Of a stretch of DNA of 44,665 nt, positions 34,910 through 42,457 are shown in pieces; position 1 is the stretch's first letter; every line of letters starts with the position of its first letter. Both the position numbers and the translations under genes were made by a program. This stretch comes from Streptomyces flaveus (lineage in GTDB: Bacteria > Actinomycetota > Actinomycetes > Streptomycetales > Streptomycetaceae): positions 1 through 44,665 of the forward strand of contig NZ_BMPQ01000041.1 of assembly GCF_014647675.1 (NCBI RefSeq), given 5' to 3'. The notes under the pieces are model-generated. The model had not been told where the DNA came from. It did not search any database and saw only the letters and a program-made list of their open reading frames with translations.

Positions 34910-35131
34910 ATGACGAAGCCTTCCGCGCCCCGGCGCCATCTGCCCACCAGTCCCTTCAAAGCTCCGGTTGCCCCGGTCGCCAAGCACTTCGAGCTGGGCG
35001 ACCGAGTGTCGCACGACCAGTTCGGCCTGGGCACGATCGTCGGCGTCGAGGACGGCGTCGCGATGCTCGTCGACTTCGGCGCCCGCCAGGCCCGAATCGT
35101 CAGCCCCTACACCCGCATGGACAAGCTCTGA
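34910..35131 (+). CDS. Small Tudor-like (UvrD C-terminal-like) protein
   Basis: The 73-residue protein has about 25 disordered residues followed by a small beta-barrel: FELGDRVSHDQFGLGTIVGV, then VAMLVDFGARQARI and SPYTRMDKL. This resembles the Tudor-like C-terminal domain of UvrD/PcrA helicases, which binds RNA polymerase. Here it is on its own. The role is unknown and the similarity is by eye. The ribosome-binding site is weak. Confidence 0.7.
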   Translation: MTKPSAPRRHLPTSPFKAPVAPVAKHFELGDRVSHDQFGLGTIVGVEDGVAMLVDFGARQARIVSPYTRMDKL

Positions 35132-35160
35132 CGGATCCCGTCGGAAACGCTCGCTAACGC

Positions 35161-35197
35161 TCGCCGCGGACTGGGACCGCCGTCCCGCCCGCGGCGA
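35161..35197. terminator. Bidirectional terminator
   Basis: TCGCCGCGG (35161-35169) pairs with CCGCGGCGA (35189-35197). An inner GGGAC/GTCCC stem has a CGCC loop. It lies between the convergent Tudor-like and ADP-ribosylglycohydrolase genes. Confidence 0.75.
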
Positions 35198-35222
35198 ACG
35201 TGTCTCCGCGCCCGCGGCGTGG

Positions 35223-36161
35223 CTACCGAGCCAGCCGCTCCGCCAGCCCCACCAGCTCCGCCGCCCGCAGCACCCGCCCGTCGAACCCCGGCAGCGGCAC
35301 CTGCAACGGCTCGGTCCACCGCGACGGGATGGCGTCCGCCCCGTACACCGCCCCCGCGAGCCCACCCGTGACCGCCGCCACGGTGTCGGTGTCCCCGCCC
35401 AGGTCCACGGCGGCCCGCACGGCACCTTCGTACGAATCGGTGGTACGCAGCGCCCACACGGCGGACCCGAGGCAAGGCCACACAGCCCCGTTGAACTCGG
35501 TGGCCTGGTCGGGATGCCAGTCCGGCGCGAGGACGGCCGTGTACCGCGCCCGATGATCCGGGTGTACGAGATCCAGGGCGCCCGGCAGCGCATCGAGCGG
35601 ATCGCCCCCGCTCAGAGCCACCCGGACCAGTTCGTGAAAGAGCGCCGTCCCCTCCCAGGCCGCCCGGTCGCCGTGGGTGAGCGCGGCGATGCGACGCCCG
35701 GCGTCCATCGTGGCCTCCGTACCACCGCCCGCGAAGTACACGGCGGACGTGGCCGCCCGCATTAACGCCCCGTTTCCCGCCGCCCGTTGATTGACCTGGA
35801 AGTGGAGCGCGGCGGCGAAGTCCCAGGGTTCTCCGCTGGTGAGGACGTCCTCGGTCTGCAGCCCGATGTCCTTGGGCCCGGACACCGCCCACCGCTGGAA
35901 CCGCCGGAAGATGTCGGCCAGTTCGAGCCCACCGCACTCCAGCAGCGACTCCCCGACGAGTACAGCCATCTGCGTGTCGTCGGTGGCTTCACCGGGGTCC
36001 CAGCCGCCGCCTCCGCACATCTCGCCGCCGCCACCGGGCTTGGGAAACCGTGCCGAGAACGCCCCTTCGGGTCCGAATTCGAAGGGCGCGCCCAGGGCGT
36101 CCCCGACGGCGGAGCCGAGGACGGTCCCGAGGGCGCGTGATGTGCGGTCGGCCGGCGTCAT
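35223..36161 (-). CDS. ADP-ribosylglycohydrolase family protein
   Basis: The 312-residue protein has the DraG/ADP-ribosylglycohydrolase motifs: GSAVGDALGAPFEFG (18-30), TDDTQM (60-65, metal ligands), GNGALMRAA (129-137) and LGGDTDTVAAVTGGLAGAVYG (near 252-272). Such enzymes remove ADP-ribose from proteins or nucleic acids. Its ATG overlaps the DUF397 stop by ATGA, so it is the third gene of an XRE-DUF397 operon. Codon 133 is TTA (35765-35763), a rare codon in Streptomyces that needs the bldA tRNA. The target of de-ADP-ribosylation is unknown. Confidence 0.92.
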   Translation of the reverse strand: MTPADRTSRALGTVLGSAVGDALGAPFEFGPEGAFSARFPKPGGGGEMCGGGGWDPGEATDDTQMAVLVGESLLECGGLELADIFRRFQRWAVSGPKDIGLQTEDVLTSGEPWDFAAALHFQVNQRAAGNGALMRAATSAVYFAGGGTEATMDAGRRIAALTHGDRAAWEGTALFHELVRVALSGGDPLDALPGALDLVHPDHRARYTAVLAPDWHPDQATEFNGAVWPCLGSAVWALRTTDSYEGAVRAAVDLGGDTDTVAAVTGGLAGAVYGADAIPSRWTEPLQVPLPGFDGRVLRAAELVGLAERLAR

Positions 36162-36355
36162 CGTGAGGCGAGGCGGCCGGCCTTGAGGGTGGAGAGGAGG
36201 GCGCGCAGGGAGGCGGGGGCTGCGGTGAGGAAGGCTGTTGGGCGTTCGCTTTCGCGGAGGCGTATCGCAGTGTCGGCGGTGGCGAGTTCGACGCAGTCCT
36301 CGCTTGAACCACCACCGGAGAACGTCGACTTCTGCCACTGGATGGGGGCGGACAC
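36158..36355 (-). CDS. DUF397 domain-containing protein
   Basis: The 65-residue protein has the DUF397 core: WQKSTFSGGGSSEDCVELA and IRLRESERPTAFLT. DUF397 proteins are almost always next to an XRE/DUF5753 regulator, and the pair is proposed to act as toxin-antitoxin-like or developmental switches. The GTG start lies 12 bases after the XRE stop with AAAGGC upstream. It overlaps the ADP-ribosylglycohydrolase start. Confidence 0.9.
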   Translation of the reverse strand: MSAPIQWQKSTFSGGGSSEDCVELATADTAIRLRESERPTAFLTAAPASLRALLSTLKAGRLASR

Positions 36356-36367
36356 GTTGGGAGCCTT

Positions 36368-37219
36368 TCAGAGTTCCGTGGTGATGTGAGTGATGAGGTC
36401 TTGGGACTGCTTCGGCGTCAGGGCTGTGGTGACGACCTGGTCGAAGCGCCTCCGGTATTGCTGGAGCAGAGACTCGGCATCGAGGAGCCTGCCCCCATGG
36501 GCGGTGTCCAATTGCACCGTGTCGAGTTGGGGGACGGGGCCGCGCACGTAGAGCATGGAGTGTCCGGCTCCGGCGAAGTCCTCACTGTCGAAGGGGACCA
36601 CGCGTACGGTCACGTGATCCAGCGCGGAGAGTTCAAGGATGCGTTCGAGCTGGGATCGTGCAGTCTTCCGGCCGCCAACTCGGATGCGAAGTGCGGCCTC
36701 ATGGATCACGGCCTCGTACGGCGTCGCACGCTGACCGGTGATGATCTGCTGTCGACGTGTGCGGAACTCGACGTGGGCGTCCTGATCCTTACGCGGCCAG
36801 TCGGGCGAGGCGAAGCGGAAGACGGCTCGCATGTGGTCCTCGGTCTGGAACAGCCCTGGGATATGAGTCACTTGGAAGGTGCGGACGCCTACGGCGTGGT
36901 GTTCGAGCTCTGCCAGGTCGAGCCCGCCGGGATGGATGACGCCCCGGAAATCCTCCCACCAGCCTTTCCCGCGCTCAGTGGCCATGACGACCAAGGCATC
37001 GATGTACGCGGCGTCGTCACAGGCGCAGTGCGCTGCCAGGCGGCGAATGCGCTCTTCGCTGATGCCGCTGCGGCCGGTTTCCACGGCGCTCTGCTGCATG
37101 GGATTCGAGCCCAGCAGCGCGGCTGCGGCGCGGGCTGTCACTCCCGCACGCTCACGCATCTTGCGTAGCTCGCCCCCCAGGCGCTCCTGTCGGGCGGTAG
37201 GGGTGCTCCTTGGCGGCAT
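36368..37219 (-). CDS. XRE-family regulator with DUF5753 domain
   Basis: The 283-residue protein has an N-terminal HTH_3 domain (LGGELRKMRERAGVTARAAAA, QSAVETGRSGISEERIRRLA) and a C-terminal DUF5753 domain (HHAVGVRTFQVTHIPGLFQT, RRQQII). It is the usual partner of DUF397. The ATG has AGGGAGAGAG upstream. A CCGAAAA/TTTTCGG inverted repeat lies 61 bases upstream and is probably its operator. The gene heads the operon XRE-DUF397-ADP-ribosylglycohydrolase. Confidence 0.93.
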   Translation of the reverse strand: MPPRSTPTARQERLGGELRKMRERAGVTARAAAALLGSNPMQQSAVETGRSGISEERIRRLAAHCACDDAAYIDALVVMATERGKGWWEDFRGVIHPGGLDLAELEHHAVGVRTFQVTHIPGLFQTEDHMRAVFRFASPDWPRKDQDAHVEFRTRRQQIITGQRATPYEAVIHEAALRIRVGGRKTARSQLERILELSALDHVTVRVVPFDSEDFAGAGHSMLYVRGPVPQLDTVQLDTAHGGRLLDAESLLQQYRRRFDQVVTTALTPKQSQDLITHITTEL

Positions 37220-37523
37220 TGGTGCTCTCTCCCTGGTGGTTTGGCTGAACGAGTATGCCGCTCAAGCGCGGCACGGTCACCGAAAAGTGGGCAGTTTTCG
37301 GCGTTAGCTTGTGCCGTCACTAGGTTGCGCCCTACCTTCAGTGCTGAAGCCGACACGCTGCGTTGCGTCAGTGTTCGGCTGCTCAACTCACCTATGCCCA
37401 ACGCCAGTTGGAAGCGCACCCGTGTGAAGTCGACCCCACGGGCAATGACACCAACCGGCGCCCTACCCCCTACTGCTCCCTCCTCCCCACATTTCCCCAC
37501 CCCTGTAACGGAGTTGATCCTCC
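37220..37523. promoter_or_regulatory. Divergent regulatory region between XRE and HATPase genes
   Basis: These 304 bases hold no supported gene. CCGAAAA (37280-37286) and TTTTCGG (37295-37301) form a perfect inverted repeat with an eight-base spacer, a probable XRE operator. The remainder up to the HATPase start is C-rich with no recognised site. Confidence 0.5.
37280..37301. promoter_or_regulatory. Inverted repeat, probable XRE operator
   Basis: CCGAAAA-N8-TTTTCGG, a perfect 7-base arm pair centred 71 bases upstream of the XRE start codon. The symmetry and spacing suit a dimeric helix-turn-helix protein. Confidence 0.55.
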
Positions 37524-37949
37524 ATGCCCGAATACACCCTCTTCTGCCCGTCCCTGGACACCACCCCTCGCGTCGCCCGCGACTTCGTCGTCTCCGTCCT
37601 GCGCTCCCAGCAACTCGACGACCTCGCCGACGACGCGGCCCTCTGCACCTCCGAACTCGTCACCAACGCCTGCGTACACGCCAAGGGGGCCGACGCTGTG
37701 TTACGGCTGACAGTCGGTGAACCGCTCGCCGCGGTCCGGGTCACCGTCTACGACGGAGATCTGCAGCCGCCCATCCTGAGAGATGGCTGCCTCGACGAGA
37801 ACGGACGCGGCATGTGGCTCGTGGACGCACTCACCGAGGGGAGATGGGGCACAGAACCCGACGCCGCGCACTCCGTCGGCCCGCCCCTGGGAGGCAAGGG
37901 CGTCTGGTTCGAACTCGGTGCGCCCGGACCATCCGGGCTCGGTCGATGA
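37524..37949 (+). CDS. HATPase (RsbW/anti-sigma-like) ATP-binding protein
   Basis: The 141-residue protein is a stand-alone GHKL ATPase domain: N-box SELVTNACVHAKG (43-55), then VRVTVYDGD and the G2-type loop DENGRGMWLVDALTEGRW. Proteins like this act as serine kinases or anti-sigma factors in Streptomyces and are frequently beside XRE-DUF397 pairs. Codon 60 is TTA (37701-37703), implying bldA dependence. GGAG is ten bases before the ATG. Its last 11 residues, WFELGAPGPSG, are copied at 42184. Confidence 0.92.
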   Translation: MPEYTLFCPSLDTTPRVARDFVVSVLRSQQLDDLADDAALCTSELVTNACVHAKGADAVLRLTVGEPLAAVRVTVYDGDLQPPILRDGCLDENGRGMWLVDALTEGRWGTEPDAAHSVGPPLGGKGVWFELGAPGPSGLGR

Positions 37950-38038
37950 CGGGCCGGACGTGGTCATACGTGGATACCCTGGCACGTGACGACCACGAGC
38001 AAACTGGGCCTGACCAGCGGGCGAGAAGGGATCGAGGG

Positions 38039-38395
38039 ATGAGCGCACAGCCGGTGCATCACGATGGGCCGATCATCCCGATGCCGCCCCTGACCAGGGA
38101 CGCGTTGCGTGAGGCGGTGAAGCGGGTGAGCCTCGTGGACCTGCCGCAGTTCGACTTGGAAGCCGGGCGAGCGTTCGACCAGGCCAGCCAGACCGGGAGC
38201 ACGGCCCCGCTTCAGCTCTTCCTGAAACGCTGGGGCGTCTTCGTGGCGATCGAACGGGATCCGGCACGGGCGGCTCGTCTGCACGAGGCCGAGCGGATCT
38301 CTCAGAACGAAACAGTCGACGAAGCCGCGTTCAGTGCCGCCATGGCGGAGATCAACAGGATTCTGCGCGAGGCCGAGCGGGAGATCGAGGCTTGA
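38039..38395 (+). CDS. DUF6247 family protein (putative antitoxin)
   Basis: The 118-residue protein matches DUF6247: PLTRDALREAVKRVSLVDLP, then PLQLFLKRWGVFVAIERDP and a helical C-terminus (INRILREAEREIEA). It is small, charged and helical. The stop overlaps the next start (TTGA), so the two are translated together. Pairing with a small RelE-like protein suggests an antitoxin; that role is inference. GGATCGAGGG lies just upstream of the ATG. Confidence 0.75.
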   Translation: MSAQPVHHDGPIIPMPPLTRDALREAVKRVSLVDLPQFDLEAGRAFDQASQTGSTAPLQLFLKRWGVFVAIERDPARAARLHEAERISQNETVDEAAFSAAMAEINRILREAEREIEA

Positions 38396-38673
38396 GCGAC
38401 CAGGAGTCCCAGGACCCCGAGTGGGCCTGGGAGTACGGCGCGGACCCTGACTGGGTGGTCGGCGAATTGCCGGCCGAAGGACGCGCAGCCGCCGAGGAAG
38501 TCGCGAGAGAACTCGTCGTACTCGCCTCACTGGGTCAGGATCCGGGCGACGGAGCGAGCGTGACGAACCCGCAAGGCCTGCGCGTGATCGCCATGGGTCC
38601 GCTCATGGTGTGGTATCAGATCATCGACTACCGGAAGCGGGTGTACATCCAACGGGTGACCTGGCTTGGTTGA
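38392..38673 (+). CDS. Small RelE/ParE-like protein (putative toxin)
   Basis: The 93-residue protein starts at a TTG overlapping the DUF6247 stop. The N-terminal third is acidic and Trp-rich (DPEWAWEYGADPDWVVGE). The rest resembles a RelE/ParE fold: a helix (RAAAEEVARELVVLASLG) followed by beta strands (LRVIAMGPLMVWYQIIDYRK, VYIQRVTWLG). Catalytic residues cannot be assigned by eye. The coupled order suggests a type II toxin-antitoxin module. Confidence 0.55.
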   Translation: MSDQESQDPEWAWEYGADPDWVVGELPAEGRAAAEEVARELVVLASLGQDPGDGASVTNPQGLRVIAMGPLMVWYQIIDYRKRVYIQRVTWLG

Positions 38674-38781
38674 GTCCAGGCCGAGGTCACGCGGTTGTCG
38701 GCCCGGGTGATGCCTGTCGGTCTAGGCCGACGAACGACTGGATATGGCAGCGAGAAGTACGGTCGGTGACCGGCGAATCGG

Positions 38782-39594
38782 CTACTCGAGCAGTTGTCGG
38801 TGTGTCTTGCTCCAGTCGATCCTGCGGTCAAGTTCGGTCAGGAGCCCGTCGGCGGCCCAGGTGGCCTGGGGCTCGTGCCCCTGCTCGGCCAGTCGGCGCA
38901 CGAGGTCGGCGTTGTCCTGCTGTCTGGCAATGACGGCGTCGACGATCCCCGCGGTCGAGTCGAGGCCGTACGCGCTGCAGAAGTGCTCCAGCCTCAGACG
39001 GCGGTCGGGCGGCGCCGAATAGTGCAGCCAGCGCAGGCACTCGGCATCGTCGCGGAACGGGGCGACGTACTCGAGCGCGTAGGCCACGTCGTGCAGGCGT
39101 GGTGCCGGGCGGGCGAAGTCCCAGTCGATGATTCCCACCGGCTGGTTACCCTGCCAGACGACGTTCCAGGGGCCGAAGTCTCCATGGCAGATAACCTCGT
39201 TGTCGGAGCTGCCTGCCTCCCTGCCGCCTGCATCCGTGGACCAGTTCGCACCCGGTGGAGGTGAAAAGCTCTCGCAGGCATCGTGGTAGTCGCGCAGGAG
39301 CCGGGCGAAGTTGCTCAGGCCCTGGTCGTCCACGACCTTGGCCCAGCCCAACGAGCCGGAGTCACCCTCGATGTAAGTCAGGACCTCACGACCCTCGTCG
39401 TCAATTCCCAGCGGTCGGGGCGCGTAGGCAAAGCCAACGTTCTCCAGGTGTCGCAGCAACGCGTGGACGGTGGGCGTCCACGGCTGGGCCGGCCTGCGGA
39501 CAGTGTCACCGATCCGAACCACCCGACGGTGGGCACCGTCCTGCATCACTTCCTCGCTCGACACTCGGTTCACGCTACCCAGCCGTCCGAACAC
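38782..39594 (-). CDS. Aminoglycoside phosphotransferase (APH)-family protein
   Basis: The 270-residue protein has the APH catalytic loop CHGDFGPWNVVW (136-147) and the DFG-like metal site GIIDWDFARP (154-163). It belongs to the broad phosphotransferase enzyme family, whose members phosphorylate small molecules; resistance is not implied. The start GTG at 39594 has GAGG six bases upstream. Confidence 0.85.
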   Translation of the reverse strand: MFGRLGSVNRVSSEEVMQDGAHRRVVRIGDTVRRPAQPWTPTVHALLRHLENVGFAYAPRPLGIDDEGREVLTYIEGDSGSLGWAKVVDDQGLSNFARLLRDYHDACESFSPPPGANWSTDAGGREAGSSDNEVICHGDFGPWNVVWQGNQPVGIIDWDFARPAPRLHDVAYALEYVAPFRDDAECLRWLHYSAPPDRRLRLEHFCSAYGLDSTAGIVDAVIARQQDNADLVRRLAEQGHEPQATWAADGLLTELDRRIDWSKTHRQLLE

Positions 39595-40069
39595 GCGTCA
39601 CCTCGATTACCGTCAGCGGCGATGGCGACCCAGTACCTCCCACCGGACAGCCGCTGGAGGCTCCCCGCTCGTCACAAGTGCGGGAGAAACTCCGCCTTCG
39701 CGCGGCGGCGAACCGATGTTGAGAGACTCCAGCCATGGGATCTTGGGGAACGTTGGTGTCGGTGTCCCGGATCTCTGTGAGGCGAGCGCGGGCGCGAACG
39801 AAGACCGAGTCCAACGGCGCCCGAGCGGATGAGCTTTCGTCGAGCGCGTCCGGAACGACTGTGTTCTGGTGCCACTGCAGCCGCAGACCGACCAACTGCC
39901 GTATCGGCGCCTGCTTTCCGGCTCCTCCGAACCCGGATCCTCATCCAGGCATGACCTTCACCCGACTCCGGTCGCAGCCTCTGAATGGTCATCCGGCGCT
40001 CGGGGTGAGCCCGGCTGGTCGGCTGATCCCGCGTCCGTGAACCGGTCGGCCGTGGCTGGGCCGGCCGCG
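39595..40069. other. 475-bp stretch without a supported gene
   Basis: Several open frames cross this region on both strands, but none has recognisable family features, a convincing start and codon use together. The sequence is less GC-biased at third positions than its neighbours. It may be degenerate coding DNA. Confidence 0.4.
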
Positions 40070-40609
40070 TCAGGTGGCGCCGAGTCCGGTGATCAGGGAC
40101 TGGGCCACCATGTCGGCTCCCTGGGCGGGGGACAGCTCCGGCATCTCGTGTGCGGCAATGTTGGTGAGGTGGACGAGTAGGGAGCGGGCCCAGCGGTCAG
40201 GAAGACCGGGCCGGATGACACCCTCGCGGACCGAGCGGTCCATGAAGGCGTCGAGTTGCTCGAGCAGTCGCTGGAGGCGGGCGGCCATCGCTTCGTCGTG
40301 CACCTGTTGGACGTCCACGGGCCACCGCCTGCTGACGGTGATGATGCCCTCCGCGTACCGGTGCAGTGCCACCGCCACGGAGGCCTCGGTCAGCCGTGCC
40401 TGGGCGACGACCTTCTCGCAGGCGTCGAGTTTGGCCGCGTAGACGGCGGTCATCAGTGCCTCGCGGGTCTTGAAGCGGCGGTAGACGGTACGTCGGTCGA
40501 GGCCCGCCGCCGCTGCGATCGCCGCGATGCTCGTGCTCGGGTCGTGTGCCAGCAGACGTGCTCCGGTCTGCAGGACCGCGTCCAGGTTGCGTGCCGCGTC
40601 AGCTCTCAT
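40070..40609 (-). CDS. TetR/AcrR-family transcriptional regulator
   Basis: The 179-residue protein has the TetR HTH (SIAAIAAAAGLDRRTVYRRFKT) and a C-terminal helical ligand domain. The start ATG 40609 (MRADAARNLDAVLQTG) fits family N-termini. No strong ribosome-binding site precedes it, so a leaderless transcript is possible. It diverges from the PPOX-SDR genes, which it probably controls. Confidence 0.9.
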   Translation of the reverse strand: MRADAARNLDAVLQTGARLLAHDPSTSIAAIAAAAGLDRRTVYRRFKTREALMTAVYAAKLDACEKVVAQARLTEASVAVALHRYAEGIITVSRRWPVDVQQVHDEAMAARLQRLLEQLDAFMDRSVREGVIRPGLPDRWARSLLVHLTNIAAHEMPELSPAQGADMVAQSLITGLGAT

Positions 40610-40756
40610 CGTGACCGAAGCATACGCAAGAGTGAGGCCGATCACCCAGTTGATGGCACATGGGTATTGCAAATCACCAGTCAAATGTCACATAGTTGTG
40701 GCTCTTCGTCGGTTCAGCGTGCCTGTCGTCAGGTCATCTCACCCCAGGAGTCATAC

Positions 40757-41170
40757 GTGAGCCCGGTCCACATGTCCGAGAAGTTAAAGGAAGTCCTCGA
40801 CTCCAGGGTCTTCGTCACCGTGGCGACCCTGCAGCCCGACGGCAGTCCGCACCAGTCCGTGGTCTGGGTAGGCAGGCAGGGAGACAACCTGCTCTTCGTG
40901 ACCGGCGTGGACAAGGTCAAAGTGCGCAATCTGCGGCGCGACCCTCGGCTCAGCGTGACAGTCAACCCGCCGGACGATCCCTACGGATACGCGGTGATCA
41001 GCGGCACCGCCCGATTCGAAAGCGTGGGCGCCCGCGAACGCATGGACGAACTGGCGGTCAAGTACACCGGCAAGACCTACGCCGAACACAACCCGCAGTC
41101 GTACGCCACGCTCCCGGAACTGGTCACCATCCACATCACCCCGGAAAAGATCGCGGCCCGGTTCCTGTGA
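40757..41170 (+). CDS. PPOX-class F420-dependent enzyme
   Basis: The 137-residue split-barrel protein shows SRVFVTVATLQPDGSPHQSVVWV and RNLRRDPRLSVTVNPPDDPYGYAVISGTA, the flavin/deazaflavin-binding fold of F420-dependent PPOX enzymes. GTG 40757 has CAGGAG seven bases upstream; an ATG at 40772 is alternative. Codon 10 (40784-40786) is TTA, which would tie it to bldA. The SDR gene follows 28 bases on. Confidence 0.88.
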   Translation: MSPVHMSEKLKEVLDSRVFVTVATLQPDGSPHQSVVWVGRQGDNLLFVTGVDKVKVRNLRRDPRLSVTVNPPDDPYGYAVISGTARFESVGARERMDELAVKYTGKTYAEHNPQSYATLPELVTIHITPEKIAARFL

Positions 41171-41198
41171 GTCGCCGCAACGACGAAGGAGCAGGGCG

Positions 41199-42044
41199 AT
41201 GAAGACCCACGTCATCACCGGCGGCACGGACGGAATCGGCAAGGCCGTCGCCCGCCACTACCTGGACAGAGGACACGAGGTAGTGGTCGTCGGACGCAAC
41301 GCGGAGAAGGGCAAGGCATGGCTGGACGCCGCGCGGCAACGAGGTGCGGCCGAGCGAGCACACTTCGTAAATGCCGACCTCAGCCTGATAGCCGAGACCA
41401 GAGCAGCGGCTGACAGCGTCCGGTCGTCTTTTGCGAGGGTTGACACCCTGGTGCTGTGCGCCCGGCATTTCCGGACCACCCGCCAGGTCACGGCCGAAGG
41501 CTTCGAGAACACCTTCGCGCACTTCTACCTGAGCCGCTTCGTGCTGAGCCATGGGCTGGTGGACCTGCTCGAAGCCGCCGACACCCCAGTTATCCTCAAC
41601 GTCGCGGGCCCCGGCGGCCAGGCTCAAATCCATTGGGAAGACCTGCAACTCGCCCGGGAGTACGACGGGCAACGGGCGCTCATGCAAGGCGGTCGGCTCA
41701 ATGACCTGCTCGGCGTCGACTTCGCGGACCGTCGACCGGACACCAACGTGCGGTATGTGTTGCTCGACCCAGGAACGGTCAACACCAGCTTCTCGGGGCA
41801 GTACGCCTCGGACATCATGGCGCACATCGAGGTCATCCGCCGGTCCGCCCAGTCGGTCGAGGAGGCCATAACGCCGATCCTCCAAGTGCTGGACGATCCG
41901 CCCACCGCACCGCTCAGCGCCTTCGTGCAGGGCGAGCCGCTCAGCCCACACGGGCCCGGGTTCACCGTCGAGGAAGCACGGCGGCTGCACCAGCACACCC
42001 AGAAGTTGTTGGCTGCTTCAGCAGCAAGGACGGCGAGAGACTGA
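41199..42044 (+). CDS. SDR-family protein with non-canonical active site
   Basis: The 281-residue Rossmann protein has the NAD(P) motif TGGTDGIG (8-15) and VVVGRNAEKG, like retinol dehydrogenase/light-dependent protochlorophyllide reductase-type SDRs. The usual YxxxK is absent: the aligned segment reads ALMQGGRLNDLLG, with Met in place of Tyr and Arg for Lys. Either catalysis differs or the protein is not a reductase. GAAGGAG precedes the ATG. It lies behind the PPOX gene and across from the TetR gene. Confidence 0.85.
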   Translation: MKTHVITGGTDGIGKAVARHYLDRGHEVVVVGRNAEKGKAWLDAARQRGAAERAHFVNADLSLIAETRAAADSVRSSFARVDTLVLCARHFRTTRQVTAEGFENTFAHFYLSRFVLSHGLVDLLEAADTPVILNVAGPGGQAQIHWEDLQLAREYDGQRALMQGGRLNDLLGVDFADRRPDTNVRYVLLDPGTVNTSFSGQYASDIMAHIEVIRRSAQSVEEAITPILQVLDDPPTAPLSAFVQGEPLSPHGPGFTVEEARRLHQHTQKLLAASAARTARD

Positions 42045-42177
42045 GACAGCAGACCTCAGCTCCTCCACACTTGCTGATCCTCCGGCCAGCCTTCCGAGTG
42101 CCACTCTCGTCCACTGGGCGAAGCGAAGTTACCTGTCGATTCACGGGACTGCGGACAGAGCCGTTTCCAAGAATCCG

Positions 42178-42241
42178 CATCACTGGTTCGAACTCGGTGC
42201 GCCTGGCCCATCCGGCTGGGGTGAGAAGGAGTCGAGGGATG
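42178..42241 (+). pseudogene. Copied junction of the HATPase and DUF6247 genes
   Basis: 42184-42215 matches 37904-37935 (end of the HATPase gene, encoding WFELGAPGPSG) at 30 of 32 bases. Further on, GTCGAGGGATGAG at 42231-42243 resembles the start of the DUF6247 gene at 38030-38043. The intervening DNA has been lost. This is a decayed partial duplication. Confidence 0.7.
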
Positions 42242-42277
42242 AGTACACACTTGAAGGAGGATGACGGAGGGCCGACG

Positions 42278-42457
42278 ATGAGCAACCCCAAAGCGGGCGT
42301 CTACGAGACGCCTGATGACCTTCTCGCCGAATTCTTCGACGACCTCGCCGACCGCGAGGAGGTCAAGCGGGAAGCCGAGTGCTTGGCTGCAGCAGAACGC
42401 AGCGCTGGCAGCCCTCGGCGGGCGGTTCACCCGGTCGGGGACGGGCTTTCGTCGTAG
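42278..42457 (+). CDS. Small hypothetical protein, possibly truncated
   Basis: The 59-residue frame has a good ribosome-binding site (GGAGG before the ATG). The first 42 residues are acidic and helical (PDDLLAEFFDDLADREEVKR). The end is Arg/Pro-rich and overlaps the 3' end of the convergent lipoprotein gene, so it looks cut short. It sits where the copied DUF6247 start lies, so it may be a regulatory protein of similar type. The family was not recognised. Confidence 0.45.
   Translation: MSNPKAGVYETPDDLLAEFFDDLADREEVKREAECLAAAERSAGSPRRAVHPVGDGLSS

Noticed and set aside
38782..39594. Antibiotic resistance determinant
   Set aside because: The APH-family fold is too broad to predict resistance, and no resistance-specific motif or neighbour was seen.
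42181..42205. GGTTCGAACTC resembling a tRNA T-loop
   Set aside because: No acceptor, D or anticodon arm fits around it, and it is part of the copied HATPase end.
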